This document shows, one piece after another, positions 43,789 through 51,814 of a stretch of DNA of 64,000 bases; within the stretch, counting starts at the first letter, position 1; the number at the start of each line of letters is the position of its first letter. Under the pieces are notes generated by a model that was not told the DNA's origin, made no database searches, and saw nothing but the letters and a program-made list of their open reading frames with translations. The translations under genes were made by a program, and so were the position numbers. Origin of the DNA: DATLGB01 sp964242305 (GTDB taxonomy: Bacteria > Actinomycetota > Thermoleophilia > Solirubrobacterales > Solirubrobacteraceae); NCBI GenBank assembly GCA_964242305.1, contig CAXTBB010000010.1, positions 34,971 through 98,970 on the forward strand, read 5' to 3'.

Positions 43789-44307
43789 ATGGCATTCCGC
43801 AGACTCCTCGTGATCGTCCCGCTGGCCCTCGTCCTCTGGAGCGGCTCAGTTGCGGCCAACGCCCAGACCACAGTCGCCCCGCCCGGCAACTCCGGCGTTG
43901 ACGAGTACGTCGAGACGGTGCCGAGCGCCAACGGCCCGAGCCACCAGTCGCCGTCGAAGCCGTCGGAGTCCTCGCTGCCGAGTTCGACTCAGCAGGCACT
44001 GCGCTCTAAGGGCAGCGACGGCGCCGCCGTGGTCCAGCTCGCCTCCACCAACGGCGAGGCGTCCCAGGCCGGTGTGAAGAGCCACGGCGACAAGGGCAAG
44101 AACAAGGGCGGCGCCGATCACGTGCTCCCCACCGATCCTGCGGTTGGCTCTGCCGCGTCGGGCTCCTCCGACTCGCTTCCGGTCGCGGTGATCAAGTCGG
44201 TGACCAAGTCAGGCAGCGGTGGCATGGGGCTGCTGCTGCCGCTCATATTGGGGTTCGCGCTCATCGCCGGAGCGAGCTCCTTCCTCATTCGCCGCCGAAG
44301 TCGATGA
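43789..44307 (+). CDS. Secreted/anchored small surface protein with DEYVETVP motif
   Basis: ATG 43789 follows AAAGGAG with a four-base spacer and gives 172 residues. A signal peptide (LLVIVPLALVLWSGSVAANA) leads to GNSGVDEYVETVPSANGPSH. A long Ser/Gly/Lys-rich region comes next, then a C-terminal helix (GMGLLLPLILGFALIAGASS) and the basic end IRRRSR. The layout is that of a cell-wall-sorted protein but there is no LPxTG before the helix, so it is probably membrane-anchored. No domain is recognised. It overlaps the glycoside hydrolase gene by four bases, so the two are likely made together and may form a surface complex. Confidence 0.7.
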   Translation: MAFRRLLVIVPLALVLWSGSVAANAQTTVAPPGNSGVDEYVETVPSANGPSHQSPSKPSESSLPSSTQQALRSKGSDGAAVVQLASTNGEASQAGVKSHGDKGKNKGGADHVLPTDPAVGSAASGSSDSLPVAVIKSVTKSGSGGMGLLLPLILGFALIAGASSFLIRRRSR

Positions 44308-45695
44308 GGTTCGGTCGAGCGCTGTTGGGAGCGATCACGGCTACGGCCCTGATTGCGCCGCCGGCCCATGCTGCACGCCCGATGCAGCTCGGCTTCACGG
44401 GCACCCTTCCCAACGAGTACGGCCTCGCCGAGTCGGTCAATTCGGACATCGTCCGCTTCGACGTCTACTGGTCTCAAATCGCGCCGAAGGCTCGTCCAAA
44501 GGGGTTCGACGCGACTGACCCTGACGATCCGGCCTACGACTGGACCAAGCTTGACGCGCAGGTGCGGAACGCAAGCGCTCATGGCCAGCAGATCATCATG
44601 GCGGTCTACCGAGCGCCGAAGTGGGCGGAGGGGCCGCACCGTCCGAAGGCGGCGGCAGCCGGTTCATGGGATCCAGACGCCGCGGCCTTCGGACAGTTCG
44701 CCACCGCGATCGCGACCCGCTACTCCGGGAGCCACGTCGACCCGCTGTCGCCGGGCCAGACGCTCGCTCGCGTCAGCTACTGGCAGGCCTGGAACGAACC
44801 CAATCTGGCCCTGTATCTAGGCCCGCTCTGGAAGAAGAAGAGCGGGAACACCTACGACGAAGTCGGGCCGGGCATCTATCGCTCGCTCGTCAACGCGTTC
44901 TACAGCTCAGTGAAGAAGGTGGACGCGACCAACACCGTGTTGATCGCTGGCCTCGGGCCGTACGGCGACCCGTTCGAGGGCGGACGTCGCATCATGCCGG
45001 TGCGGTACCTCAACACGCTCCTGTGCATGAACCGCAGGCACAAGAAGGTTTGCAGCAAGCAGACGAAGTTCGACATCCTCGATCACCACACATACGGCGT
45101 TCGCGGGCCGTTCAGCCACGCGCTGAACGCCGATGACGTCTCACTTCCAGACATCCACAAGCTTCAAAGCGTCGTCAAATACGGCATCCGCCTCAAGACG
45201 GTCTATCCCGCGAAAGCGAAGCGAACGTGGATCACGGAGGTCTCATGGGACAGCTCCCCACCCGACCCCAACGGCGTCCCCGAGGCCACGCAGGCGCGCT
45301 GGCTCTCAGAAGCGGTGTTCGTGTTCTGGCGTCAGCACGTCGATACGGTGCTCTGGTACCAGCTGCGCGATTCGCTGCCGGATCCGAGCTACAGCACTAC
45401 CTACCAGTCAGGCGTGTTCTTCAACGATCAAAGTCCAAAGCTGTCGGCCAAGACCTTCGTGTTCCCGTTCGTGGTCCGCAAGAACGGTGGCGCGCACGTG
45501 CGTTTCTGGGGACGCTCGCCAGCGGACGGAACGGTGATGATCGAACAGAAGGCAAAGGGCGGCTGGACCGTGGTCAAGCAATCGGTGGTGCGTCGGCACT
45601 TCGTGTTCTACCTCCGTGCGAGGGGCGTCCCCGGAACCGTCTATCGCGCCCGGGTCGGTGGGTTCACCAGCGCGAGCTACAAGGCGCCGAGCTGA
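44304..45695 (+). CDS. Secreted glycoside hydrolase, clan GH-A (cellulase/GH39-like)
   Basis: The protein has 463 residues and starts at the ATG of an ATGA overlap. The signal peptide is RFGRALLGAITATALIAPPA. The (beta/alpha)8 barrel shows IVRFDVYWSQIAPKA, then SYWQAWNEPNLALYLGP with the N-E acid/base (about residue 163), LDHHTYGVRGPF, and TWITEVSWDSSPPDPNGVPE with the nucleophile Glu (about 311). VDTVLWYQLRDS closes the barrel. A small beta domain of about 80 residues follows. It could trim or release the secreted polysaccharide, a job often given to a hydrolase encoded in such loci. The substrate cannot be read from the sequence. Confidence 0.83.
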   Translation: MRFGRALLGAITATALIAPPAHAARPMQLGFTGTLPNEYGLAESVNSDIVRFDVYWSQIAPKARPKGFDATDPDDPAYDWTKLDAQVRNASAHGQQIIMAVYRAPKWAEGPHRPKAAAAGSWDPDAAAFGQFATAIATRYSGSHVDPLSPGQTLARVSYWQAWNEPNLALYLGPLWKKKSGNTYDEVGPGIYRSLVNAFYSSVKKVDATNTVLIAGLGPYGDPFEGGRRIMPVRYLNTLLCMNRRHKKVCSKQTKFDILDHHTYGVRGPFSHALNADDVSLPDIHKLQSVVKYGIRLKTVYPAKAKRTWITEVSWDSSPPDPNGVPEATQARWLSEAVFVFWRQHVDTVLWYQLRDSLPDPSYSTTYQSGVFFNDQSPKLSAKTFVFPFVVRKNGGAHVRFWGRSPADGTVMIEQKAKGGWTVVKQSVVRRHFVFYLRARGVPGTVYRARVGGFTSASYKAPS

Positions 45696-45699
45696 CGCG

Positions 45700-45717
45700 C
45701 TCTGTCGGCTGACAGAG
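45700..45717 (+). promoter_or_regulatory. Perfect 7-bp hairpin touching the sigma-factor start codon
   Basis: CTCTGTC (45700-45706), a GGCT loop and GACAGAG (45711-45717) form a perfect stem-loop. Its last base is the G of the GTG start at 45717. It could hide the ribosome site of the sigma gene, act as an attenuator between hydrolase and sigma genes, or be a binding site. The nearby GTG at 45726 would remain accessible. Confidence 0.4.
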
Positions 45718-46241
45718 TGACCGCTGTGAAGCCGGAGCTCGAGGACGTCTACGACGACCACGTCTGGGACGTCTACGGCTTCCTCACGTATCGCCTCGGC
45801 TCGCGGATGGAGGCCGAGGATCTGACCCAGGCCACGTTCGAGCGCGCGGTCCGTGCATGGGGCCGGTACGACCCCTCCCGAGCCAGCCCGAAGACCTGGT
45901 TGCTGGCCATCGCGAACAACCTGCTCATCGATCACTTCCGCGCCGATCGGTCGGGCCGTCACGTCCCGATCGGCGAAGGCGGGATGGATGAGGACTCGCT
46001 GCCGGCGACCTGGTCGCAATGGGACAGCCAGCTCGAAGTCTCGGCCGACCTGGCCGCCGCGATCGCCCAACTCAGCGAGCGCGATCGCCATGTCGTGGCC
46101 CTGCGCTTCGGCGGCGATCTAACCGGCCCGGAGATCGCCGAGATGCTCGATCTCTCGGTGGCGAACGTGCAGCAGATCCTGTCGCGCACGCTGCGGCGGA
46201 TGCGGACGCTGCTGGAACCGAAGCTCTCGGGCGGGGTGTGA
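45717..46241 (+). CDS. ECF-type RNA polymerase sigma factor
   Basis: The protein has 174 residues from GTG 45717; GTG 45726 is an equally plausible start. Region 2 contains AEDLTQATFERAVRAWGRYD and KTWLLAIANNLLIDHFR, which bind the -10 element and core polymerase. Region 4 contains LSERDRHVVALRFGGDLTGP and EIAEMLDLSVANVQQILSRT, the -35-binding helix-turn-helix. No anti-sigma gene follows; the next gene is a glycosyltransferase. The 70-residue coupled membrane protein at 41543 is a speculative partner. The gene lies 21 bases after the glycoside hydrolase gene and probably shares its transcript, so it may control expression of the surface locus. Confidence 0.88.
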   Translation: MTAVKPELEDVYDDHVWDVYGFLTYRLGSRMEAEDLTQATFERAVRAWGRYDPSRASPKTWLLAIANNLLIDHFRADRSGRHVPIGEGGMDEDSLPATWSQWDSQLEVSADLAAAIAQLSERDRHVVALRFGGDLTGPEIAEMLDLSVANVQQILSRTLRRMRTLLEPKLSGGV

Positions 46242-46329
46242 TGGAGACCGGGGCCGTCCGAATGCAGGTCAGTAGGATCACGCTCCGCAGCATGTGCGTC
46301 GATGAGGGACGGTGCGCCTGCAGTCGTCT

Positions 46330-47451
46330 ATGACTCGAACCGTCCGCATACTCGGAACCCATGGCGTACCCGCTGACTACGGCGGGTTCGAGACGGCTGC
46401 TCAGAACGTCGCCTTCTTCCTGGCCCGACGCGGTTGGCGGACGATCGTGTATTGCCAGATCCCGGGCAAGGGCCCGATCACCTACGACCGGTGGCAAGGC
46501 CTCGAGCGGGTCAAGATCCCCGTCGACATCGAGGGCTGGCGGGGAACGTCGAAGTTCGATCTCCTCTCGATCCGGCACGCGGCTCGATATCGCGACGACG
46601 TGTGCCTCACGTTCGGTTACAACACGGCCGTCTTCAACGTCATCCAGCGCTTGCGCGGCATCCCGAACGTCATCAACATGGACGGGATCGAATGGTCACG
46701 CGCACGCTGGGGTCTGCCGCGGCAGGCGATCCTGTATGTCAATGAGCGAATCGCCTGCTGGGTAGGCAACGACCTCATCGCGGATCATCCCGAGATCGAG
46801 ACGTACCTGCACACGCGCGCCCGCGCGAGCAAGGTCACAACGGTCACCTACGGGGCCGACTCGGTCGTGGACCCGTCGAGCGAGCCGGTCACCGAGCTGG
46901 GTCTGGAGCCAGGGGCCTACGTGACGCTCATCTGCCGGCCGATCCCCGAGAACTCGATCGTGGAACTTGTCGGCGGGTTCTCCCGGCGCGAGCGCGGGGT
47001 ACAGCTAGTCGTTCTTGGCACGTACGAACCCGATCAAGACCCGTACCACCGCCGCGTGATGGATATCGCCAGCGACGAAGTGATCTTCCCTGGGGCCATC
47101 TTCGAGCCCGATCGCGTGGCGAGTCTGCGGTACCACGGCATCGCATACCTCCACGGTCACACGGTCGGCGGCACAAACCCGTCGCTCGTAGAAGCGATGG
47201 CGGCCGGCAACCCCATCATCGCCCATGACAACGCCTACAACCGCTGGGTGGCGCAAGACGCAGCCGTCTACTTCAAGTCCGAAGCCGACGTCGACGCCCG
47301 ACTGGACGAACTTCTCCCGGACATCGACAAACGCCGGATGATGCAGCGTGCGAGCCGGCGTCGTCATGCCGAGGAGTTCACCTGGGAGCACGTGGCCGGC
47401 CAATACGAACAGCTGCTCATCAAACACCTGCCTGCGGGGGCAGGCGCATGA
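46330..47451 (+). CDS. Glycosyltransferase with DUF1972 (GT4, rhamnosyltransferase-like)
   Basis: The protein has 373 residues from ATG 46330. VRILGTHGVPADYGGFETAA is the DUF1972 signature of WsaF/rhamnosyltransferase-like enzymes. INMDGIEWSRARWGLPRQAI and GNDLIADHPEIETYL are further conserved parts of the acceptor half. The donor half has LICRPIPENSIVELVGGFSR, AYLHGHTVGGTNPSLVEAMA (E-x7-E region) and NPIIAHDNAYNRWV. It transfers a sugar, often rhamnose or a related deoxyhexose, onto the lipid-linked glycan. The stop overlaps the start of the Gfo/Idh gene (ATGA), forming a three-gene coupled operon with it and 48557. Confidence 0.87.
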   Translation: MTRTVRILGTHGVPADYGGFETAAQNVAFFLARRGWRTIVYCQIPGKGPITYDRWQGLERVKIPVDIEGWRGTSKFDLLSIRHAARYRDDVCLTFGYNTAVFNVIQRLRGIPNVINMDGIEWSRARWGLPRQAILYVNERIACWVGNDLIADHPEIETYLHTRARASKVTTVTYGADSVVDPSSEPVTELGLEPGAYVTLICRPIPENSIVELVGGFSRRERGVQLVVLGTYEPDQDPYHRRVMDIASDEVIFPGAIFEPDRVASLRYHGIAYLHGHTVGGTNPSLVEAMAAGNPIIAHDNAYNRWVAQDAAVYFKSEADVDARLDELLPDIDKRRMMQRASRRRHAEEFTWEHVAGQYEQLLIKHLPAGAGA

Positions 47452-48560
47452 TCAAGCTCGCCGTCGTCGGCCTGGGCAAGATGGGTCTGTCGCACCTATC
47501 CATGATCAAGGCCCACCCGGATGTCGATCTCGTCGGAGTGTGCGACGCGTCCGGCTATGTGCTGGGCGTCCTCGAGAAGTACACGGGGCTACAGACCTTC
47601 ACCGGTTTCGAGACGATGCTCGAACAGGTCGATCTTGATGCGATCATCATCGCCACGCCGTCTCAGACTCACGCGTCTATGGTCGGCGCTGCGCTCGAGC
47701 GGGGTATCCATGTCTTCTGCGAAAAGCCTTTCACGCTTGACGTCAGCGACGCCGAACGCCTCACAGAAATGGCGGACCGGCGCGGATTAGTCACACAGGT
47801 CGGGTACCACAACAAGTTCGTTGGCGCGTTCGCGGAGGTCAAGCGCCTGCTCGATCTCAATGCCATCGGGACGGTGACGAAGGTCCTAGGTGAGGCGTAC
47901 GGTCCGGTGATCCTGAAGCCAAAAGGCGGCACGTGGCGCAGTCAGCGGGATGCGGGAGGCGGCTCGCTGTACGACTACGCCGCTCACCCCATCGACTTGG
48001 TGGCTTGGTACATGGGCGAGCCCGTCGGCGTTGGCGGCACCGTGCTGAACAGCGTGTTCTCACGAGAGACCGACGACGAGGTGGCGACCACCCTGTATTT
48101 TCCCGAGGGAAGGACTGGGCAGATCTCCGTCAACTGGAGCGATGAGTCGCTCCGGAAGATGACGACGCGCGTCAACCTCTGGGGCACCGGCGGACACATC
48201 TTCGCGGACCGGCAGGAGTGTAAAGTCTACCTTCGCGACACCGTGGAGCCCCCGCCCGGCTACGAGCATGGGTGGAATGTGCGCTACACGACCGAACTCA
48301 CCGAACCGGTCTGGTTCTACCTTCGCGGCGAGGAGTACAGCGCGCAGCTCGACTACTTCGTGAAGGGCGTTTCGGCGGGCCAGAATGGCGGCGTGAACAA
48401 CTTCCGCAGCGCCTCCATAACGGATCGCATACTTGCGCTGATGGTCGAGGACGCCGCAAAGGGAGCGCCCACGACGACGCTCGACTCAATCGCTCCGCCT
48501 GTCCACAGCACGCCCAAACGGAACAAGTGGTTGCGGCGTCGGCGGAAGGCGCTCGCGTGA
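47448..48560 (+). CDS. Gfo/Idh/MocA-family NAD(P)-dependent sugar oxidoreductase
   Basis: The protein has 370 residues. KLAVVGLGKMGLSHLSMIKA is the Rossmann fold, IIIATPSQTHASMVGAALER and VFCEKPFTLDVSDAERLTEM carry the EKP motif (about residue 97), whose Lys is catalytic. QVGYHNKFVGAFAEVKRLLD and GGSLYDYAAHPIDLVAWYMG match the substrate domain with the D-x3-H pattern. Members such as WlbA/WbpB oxidise UDP-HexNAc uronic acids, and others make keto-deoxysugars. Four-base overlaps on both sides tie it to a glycosyltransferase and an unknown barrel-like protein. It probably makes a modified sugar nucleotide for the second polymer. Confidence 0.88.
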   Translation: MIKLAVVGLGKMGLSHLSMIKAHPDVDLVGVCDASGYVLGVLEKYTGLQTFTGFETMLEQVDLDAIIIATPSQTHASMVGAALERGIHVFCEKPFTLDVSDAERLTEMADRRGLVTQVGYHNKFVGAFAEVKRLLDLNAIGTVTKVLGEAYGPVILKPKGGTWRSQRDAGGGSLYDYAAHPIDLVAWYMGEPVGVGGTVLNSVFSRETDDEVATTLYFPEGRTGQISVNWSDESLRKMTTRVNLWGTGGHIFADRQECKVYLRDTVEPPPGYEHGWNVRYTTELTEPVWFYLRGEEYSAQLDYFVKGVSAGQNGGVNNFRSASITDRILALMVEDAAKGAPTTTLDSIAPPVHSTPKRNKWLRRRRKALA

Positions 48561-49441
48561 GCCCTATGGACCGACTTCTCTTAGGCGACAACCAGTTCTT
48601 CGGGGTCAACCACATGTCGGAGGAGAAAGCGCGTGCGCAGGCGATGCGCTTCCAGGACATTGACGCTGTCATAGACGTGCTCGACACGGCGTACGACGAA
48701 GGCATTCGTACGTTCATGTGCACCACCCACGAACGCATCGCCGAGGTCTGCGATCACGTTCGCGCCGACCCGGAGCGGTACTCGGAGTTCACCTTCTTCC
48801 CGGGGATGCCCTACGCACACAAGTACGCGAACGCGGTCACCGAAGACGGGATGGTCGGTGCGCTGCGCCGCTTCCTGCCTGACGAAGGTCTCATCAACGC
48901 GACGATCCGCGGTGGCCGGTCAGTGGCGAGAAAAGACATCGAGGGCCTGGTGACTTTGCTGGTCGATGCCGAGATGAAGATGTTCCAAGGTCTCCGAACG
49001 CCGGTGATCTTCCTGCAGAACATCGTGGTCGATCTTCTCCTCGGCCTCGGCTTCAACGAGGCTTTCGCGATCTTCGACCGCCACGTTCGCGAGCGTTACA
49101 ACGCCGAACCAGGGTTCTTCACCATGAACTTGCCGATGCTTCTGAACGCGCTCGACAGCGCCGGCGTCCAGAATCCGATCGTCTGCTCGAACATCAACAA
49201 GATCGGGTTCCGCATGAGCGGCGGCCGTGATGCCTACGAGAGGGCACTGCGAGAGCGACCCTTCCGCGCGATCGCGATGTCCGTCTATGCGTCCGGCGCA
49301 ATACCCCCGCGGGAAGCGATCGAGTGGGTTTGCGCGCAGCCCAACATCGAAGCCATCGTGTTTGGCGCATCCAGCCGCAACAACATCCGCAACACGCGCG
49401 AGCTCGTTGACGAATACTGGGCGACTCGGTCGCCCGTCTGA
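48557..49441 (+). CDS. Unrecognised barrel-like protein coupled to Gfo/Idh oxidoreductase
   Basis: GTG 48557 in a GTGA overlap gives 294 residues. The opening RLLLGDNQFFGVNHMSEEKA is distinctive. FMCTTHERIAEVCDHV, FTFFPGMPYAHKYANAVTED, GFFTMNLPMLLNALDSAGVQ, NPIVCSNINKIGFRMSGGRD and IAMSVYASGAIPPREAIEWV follow. Alternating strands and helices, together with the final IEAIVFGASSRNNIRNTREL, recall an aldo-keto-reductase-like or similar TIM barrel, but standard catalytic motifs (such as the AKR Asp-Tyr-Lys-His set) are not evident. I do not recognise a named function. Coupling to the oxidoreductase implies a step on the same sugar intermediate, perhaps an aldolase, epimerase or reductase. Confidence 0.65.
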   Translation: MSPMDRLLLGDNQFFGVNHMSEEKARAQAMRFQDIDAVIDVLDTAYDEGIRTFMCTTHERIAEVCDHVRADPERYSEFTFFPGMPYAHKYANAVTEDGMVGALRRFLPDEGLINATIRGGRSVARKDIEGLVTLLVDAEMKMFQGLRTPVIFLQNIVVDLLLGLGFNEAFAIFDRHVRERYNAEPGFFTMNLPMLLNALDSAGVQNPIVCSNINKIGFRMSGGRDAYERALRERPFRAIAMSVYASGAIPPREAIEWVCAQPNIEAIVFGASSRNNIRNTRELVDEYWATRSPV

Positions 49442-49468
49442 CGCCAGCTGAGCCCCGCTATCAACATC

Positions 49469-50524
49469 CTACGAGCGAAGGGCCGCCTCGTAGATGTCGA
49501 CGAGGGTCGATCCGATCTTCAGGCCGTCAAACACCTCGCTGCCCGGCAGGGACTCCCGCGAAGCGTCATCGGCTAGCTGGCGAAGCCGCTCGACCTCATC
49601 GGCGAACACCTTCACGTCGAACGGACCCGCATATGCATGCTGAGGTGTGGCGTCTGCGAGCATGGCTGCGACGTCACCCACATCAGTCGCGACCACTGGC
49701 AGTCCGCACGACAGTGCTTCCATGACGGCGACCGGCGTTCCTTCTTGTGTCGAGGTCAGGACCATGACGTCCGCTGCCGCCATGAAGTCAGGTACGTCCT
49801 CACGGGCGATGCCGTTGAGGACCAATTCGTGGACGGCGTGCCCGCGCGCACGGAGTTCAGCGGCTACGGCGGTGAAACCCGGGTAGTTCTTGTAGTCCCG
49901 GTTCGGGCTCGAAGGAAACAGTATGGAGACCGCGCCCTCTGGGACGCCCCAGCGCGCTCGGGCGGGAGCGCGAGGGCGTGCGGAAAACGCATCCAGGTCG
50001 ATTCCACAGGGGACGTAGTGGGACGGTGCCCGCAGCAATGGCTGCATCTTGCGGCTCACGCACACATTTGCGGATGTCAAGCGGGCTACAACGCGAGAGA
50101 TCTGCCGCTGCCACTTGGTGCTCCGAAGCGGCCCATCTATGTCGCCACCGTGGAAGGTGACCACAACGGGGACCCGTCGCTGAGTGACTGCTATCGCGCC
50201 GGTAAGTCCATAATGGGCGTGCACGAGATCGTAGCGTGCACGAGACAGGTGAAGGTGAAACTGTCTCGCGCCACGCGCATAGTTCCAGGTGGCCGACCGC
50301 CCATCTATGAGCTGAACGTCGTTTGAGACGACGCGCGGATCAGCGGCGACGGCTGCGACCTGCTCGGGGACGAATGGCGCCCAACCTGGATCTGCAGCGG
50401 TCGGATACATATTGGTCAACGTCAGTACGCGAAGTCCGCCCTTCCGGACGCCAGAGGGGCTCTGGGTAGCGAGCGTCTCAGAGATATGCGACACCCCAGA
50501 CTGAGGTGCGGCGGACATCCTCAT
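49469..50524 (-). CDS. Glycosyltransferase family 4 (GT-B)
   Basis: The protein has 351 residues. LRVLTLTNMYPTAADPGWAP begins the acceptor domain about 30 residues in, so a later start is conceivable. LVHAHYGLTGAIAVTQRRVP and VVVTFHGGDIDGPLRSTKWQ match family 4. The donor domain has ILFPSSPNRDYKNYPGFTAV and VMVLTSTQEGTPVAVMEALS with the E-x7-E pattern. It is related to the 1262 product along its length (VTNAYP and TNMYP, STQEG and SRTEG), suggesting the same donor class in both polymer systems. It converges on the 48557 gene, and on its 5' side is separated by 48 bases from the divergent 50573 gene. Confidence 0.87.
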   Translation of the reverse strand: MRMSAAPQSGVSHISETLATQSPSGVRKGGLRVLTLTNMYPTAADPGWAPFVPEQVAAVAADPRVVSNDVQLIDGRSATWNYARGARQFHLHLSRARYDLVHAHYGLTGAIAVTQRRVPVVVTFHGGDIDGPLRSTKWQRQISRVVARLTSANVCVSRKMQPLLRAPSHYVPCGIDLDAFSARPRAPARARWGVPEGAVSILFPSSPNRDYKNYPGFTAVAAELRARGHAVHELVLNGIAREDVPDFMAAADVMVLTSTQEGTPVAVMEALSCGLPVVATDVGDVAAMLADATPQHAYAGPFDVKVFADEVERLRQLADDASRESLPGSEVFDGLKIGSTLVDIYEAALRS

Positions 50525-50572
50525 TGGTACTGCAGTTGGACAGAATCATCGTCAGGTATTCTAGGGCGCTTC

Positions 50573-51814
50573 ATGGACGGAAGTTCTAGAGGCGAGGTGG
50601 CGTTGGGACGCAGATCCGCCCTGCAGACTGCCCGCCGGACACTGGCCACAGCGACAGCGCACCTTCGAAGCAACGACGGCGAGAGTCAGTCACCGCACTA
50701 TGCCATGCTCGCCGACTCGCTCTTTCGATATGCGGCCGAGCAAGCGATGGGGCTTAGAGAGACTGGGGTAGAGGTCACCTTCTTCTATATCGACCGCCTA
50801 ACGGAATTTGACGGCAACCGTGGGGACCGAGAGATATTCATCAAAGCTCTCGAAGAGGCCGGAATCGCGACGATCGCCCTGCCACGCCGCGATCTCAGGA
50901 GGTTACATACGCAAACGGCGGGCCTTCTGAAGGAGATGCGACAACGGGCGGTCACCATCATCGTTGCGCAGGCACATTACGACCCCAGATATCTCTTGGC
51001 ATCGTTGCGGTATCCGACCGCGCTCGTCGTTCACGACCCGAAGCCGCATAGTGGAGACACTGACTATCCCCGGTGGCCAGCGCCCATGGTTGCCCGGCTG
51101 TCGGAACTGGTCGCGGACTGCATTGTCCTGCATTCGTCGCGTCTCGTGCCACAGGCCGACCGGGTGATTCGCGCCGCTCCGATCGTCATCGTCCCGCACG
51201 GCGTTGCTCCCCGCACGTCCCTTCTGCCGAAACCCGAGGCGCCCACCATCGTGCTCGTTGGGCGTCTCCATGCGTACAAGGGAGTCGAGACCCTGTTGGA
51301 GGCGTTCCGGCTTGTGCGCCGCAATCGTCCCGACGTGGGGTTGGTCATAGCCGGACGGGGCTCGCTCACAGAGCACCTGGAGGGGCTGCGCGAGCCTGGG
51401 GTCACGGCCGAACTGGGTTACGTGACCGAGGAGCGGATCGACGAACTTCTCCGTGCGGCGACCGTCGTGTGTCTCCCCTACACCGACGCCACGCAGAGCG
51501 GCGTGGGCCTATTGGCGATTGGTCGCGGAGTTCCAGTCGTCGTTACCGCGGCAGGAGCGCTTCCAGACCTCATCGAAGACGTGGACCCTCGATTCATCGC
51601 GCCTCCGTCCGACCCGCCCGCACTCGCAGCCGCTCTTGAGATGGCCCTAGAGCACACCGATGAGTTGAGGTCAGAGGTCCTCTCGCATGCCGGCCAGTTC
51701 GCATGGCCCATGGTCGCCAAGACCCTGCGGTCACAACTCGCGGCCGCCGGGATCGAGCGTGGCGGACGTTCCGAGCCTTGTCATGATCCTCGGCCCAGGG
51801 ACCACCGGCCGTGA
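50573..51814 (+). CDS. Glycosyltransferase family 4 (GT-B)
   Basis: ATG 50573 gives 413 residues. The N-terminal half is unusual for the family (SPHYAMLADSLFRYAAEQAM; TALVVHDPKPHSGDTDYPRW). The donor half is standard: TIVLVGRLHAYKGVETLLEA, LVIAGRGSLTEHLEGL and VVCLPYTDATQSGVGLLAIG, where Gln-Ser-Gly stands where most have Glu-Gly. The second Glu of E-x7-E is not clear. The last roughly 12 residues (RSEPCHDPRPRDHRP) are encoded in DNA that also encodes the end of the opposite-strand flippase gene, a 34-base tail-to-tail overlap. The gene is less GC-rich than those in the left half of the window. Confidence 0.82.
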   Translation: MDGSSRGEVALGRRSALQTARRTLATATAHLRSNDGESQSPHYAMLADSLFRYAAEQAMGLRETGVEVTFFYIDRLTEFDGNRGDREIFIKALEEAGIATIALPRRDLRRLHTQTAGLLKEMRQRAVTIIVAQAHYDPRYLLASLRYPTALVVHDPKPHSGDTDYPRWPAPMVARLSELVADCIVLHSSRLVPQADRVIRAAPIVIVPHGVAPRTSLLPKPEAPTIVLVGRLHAYKGVETLLEAFRLVRRNRPDVGLVIAGRGSLTEHLEGLREPGVTAELGYVTEERIDELLRAATVVCLPYTDATQSGVGLLAIGRGVPVVVTAAGALPDLIEDVDPRFIAPPSDPPALAAALEMALEHTDELRSEVLSHAGQFAWPMVAKTLRSQLAAAGIERGGRSEPCHDPRPRDHRP

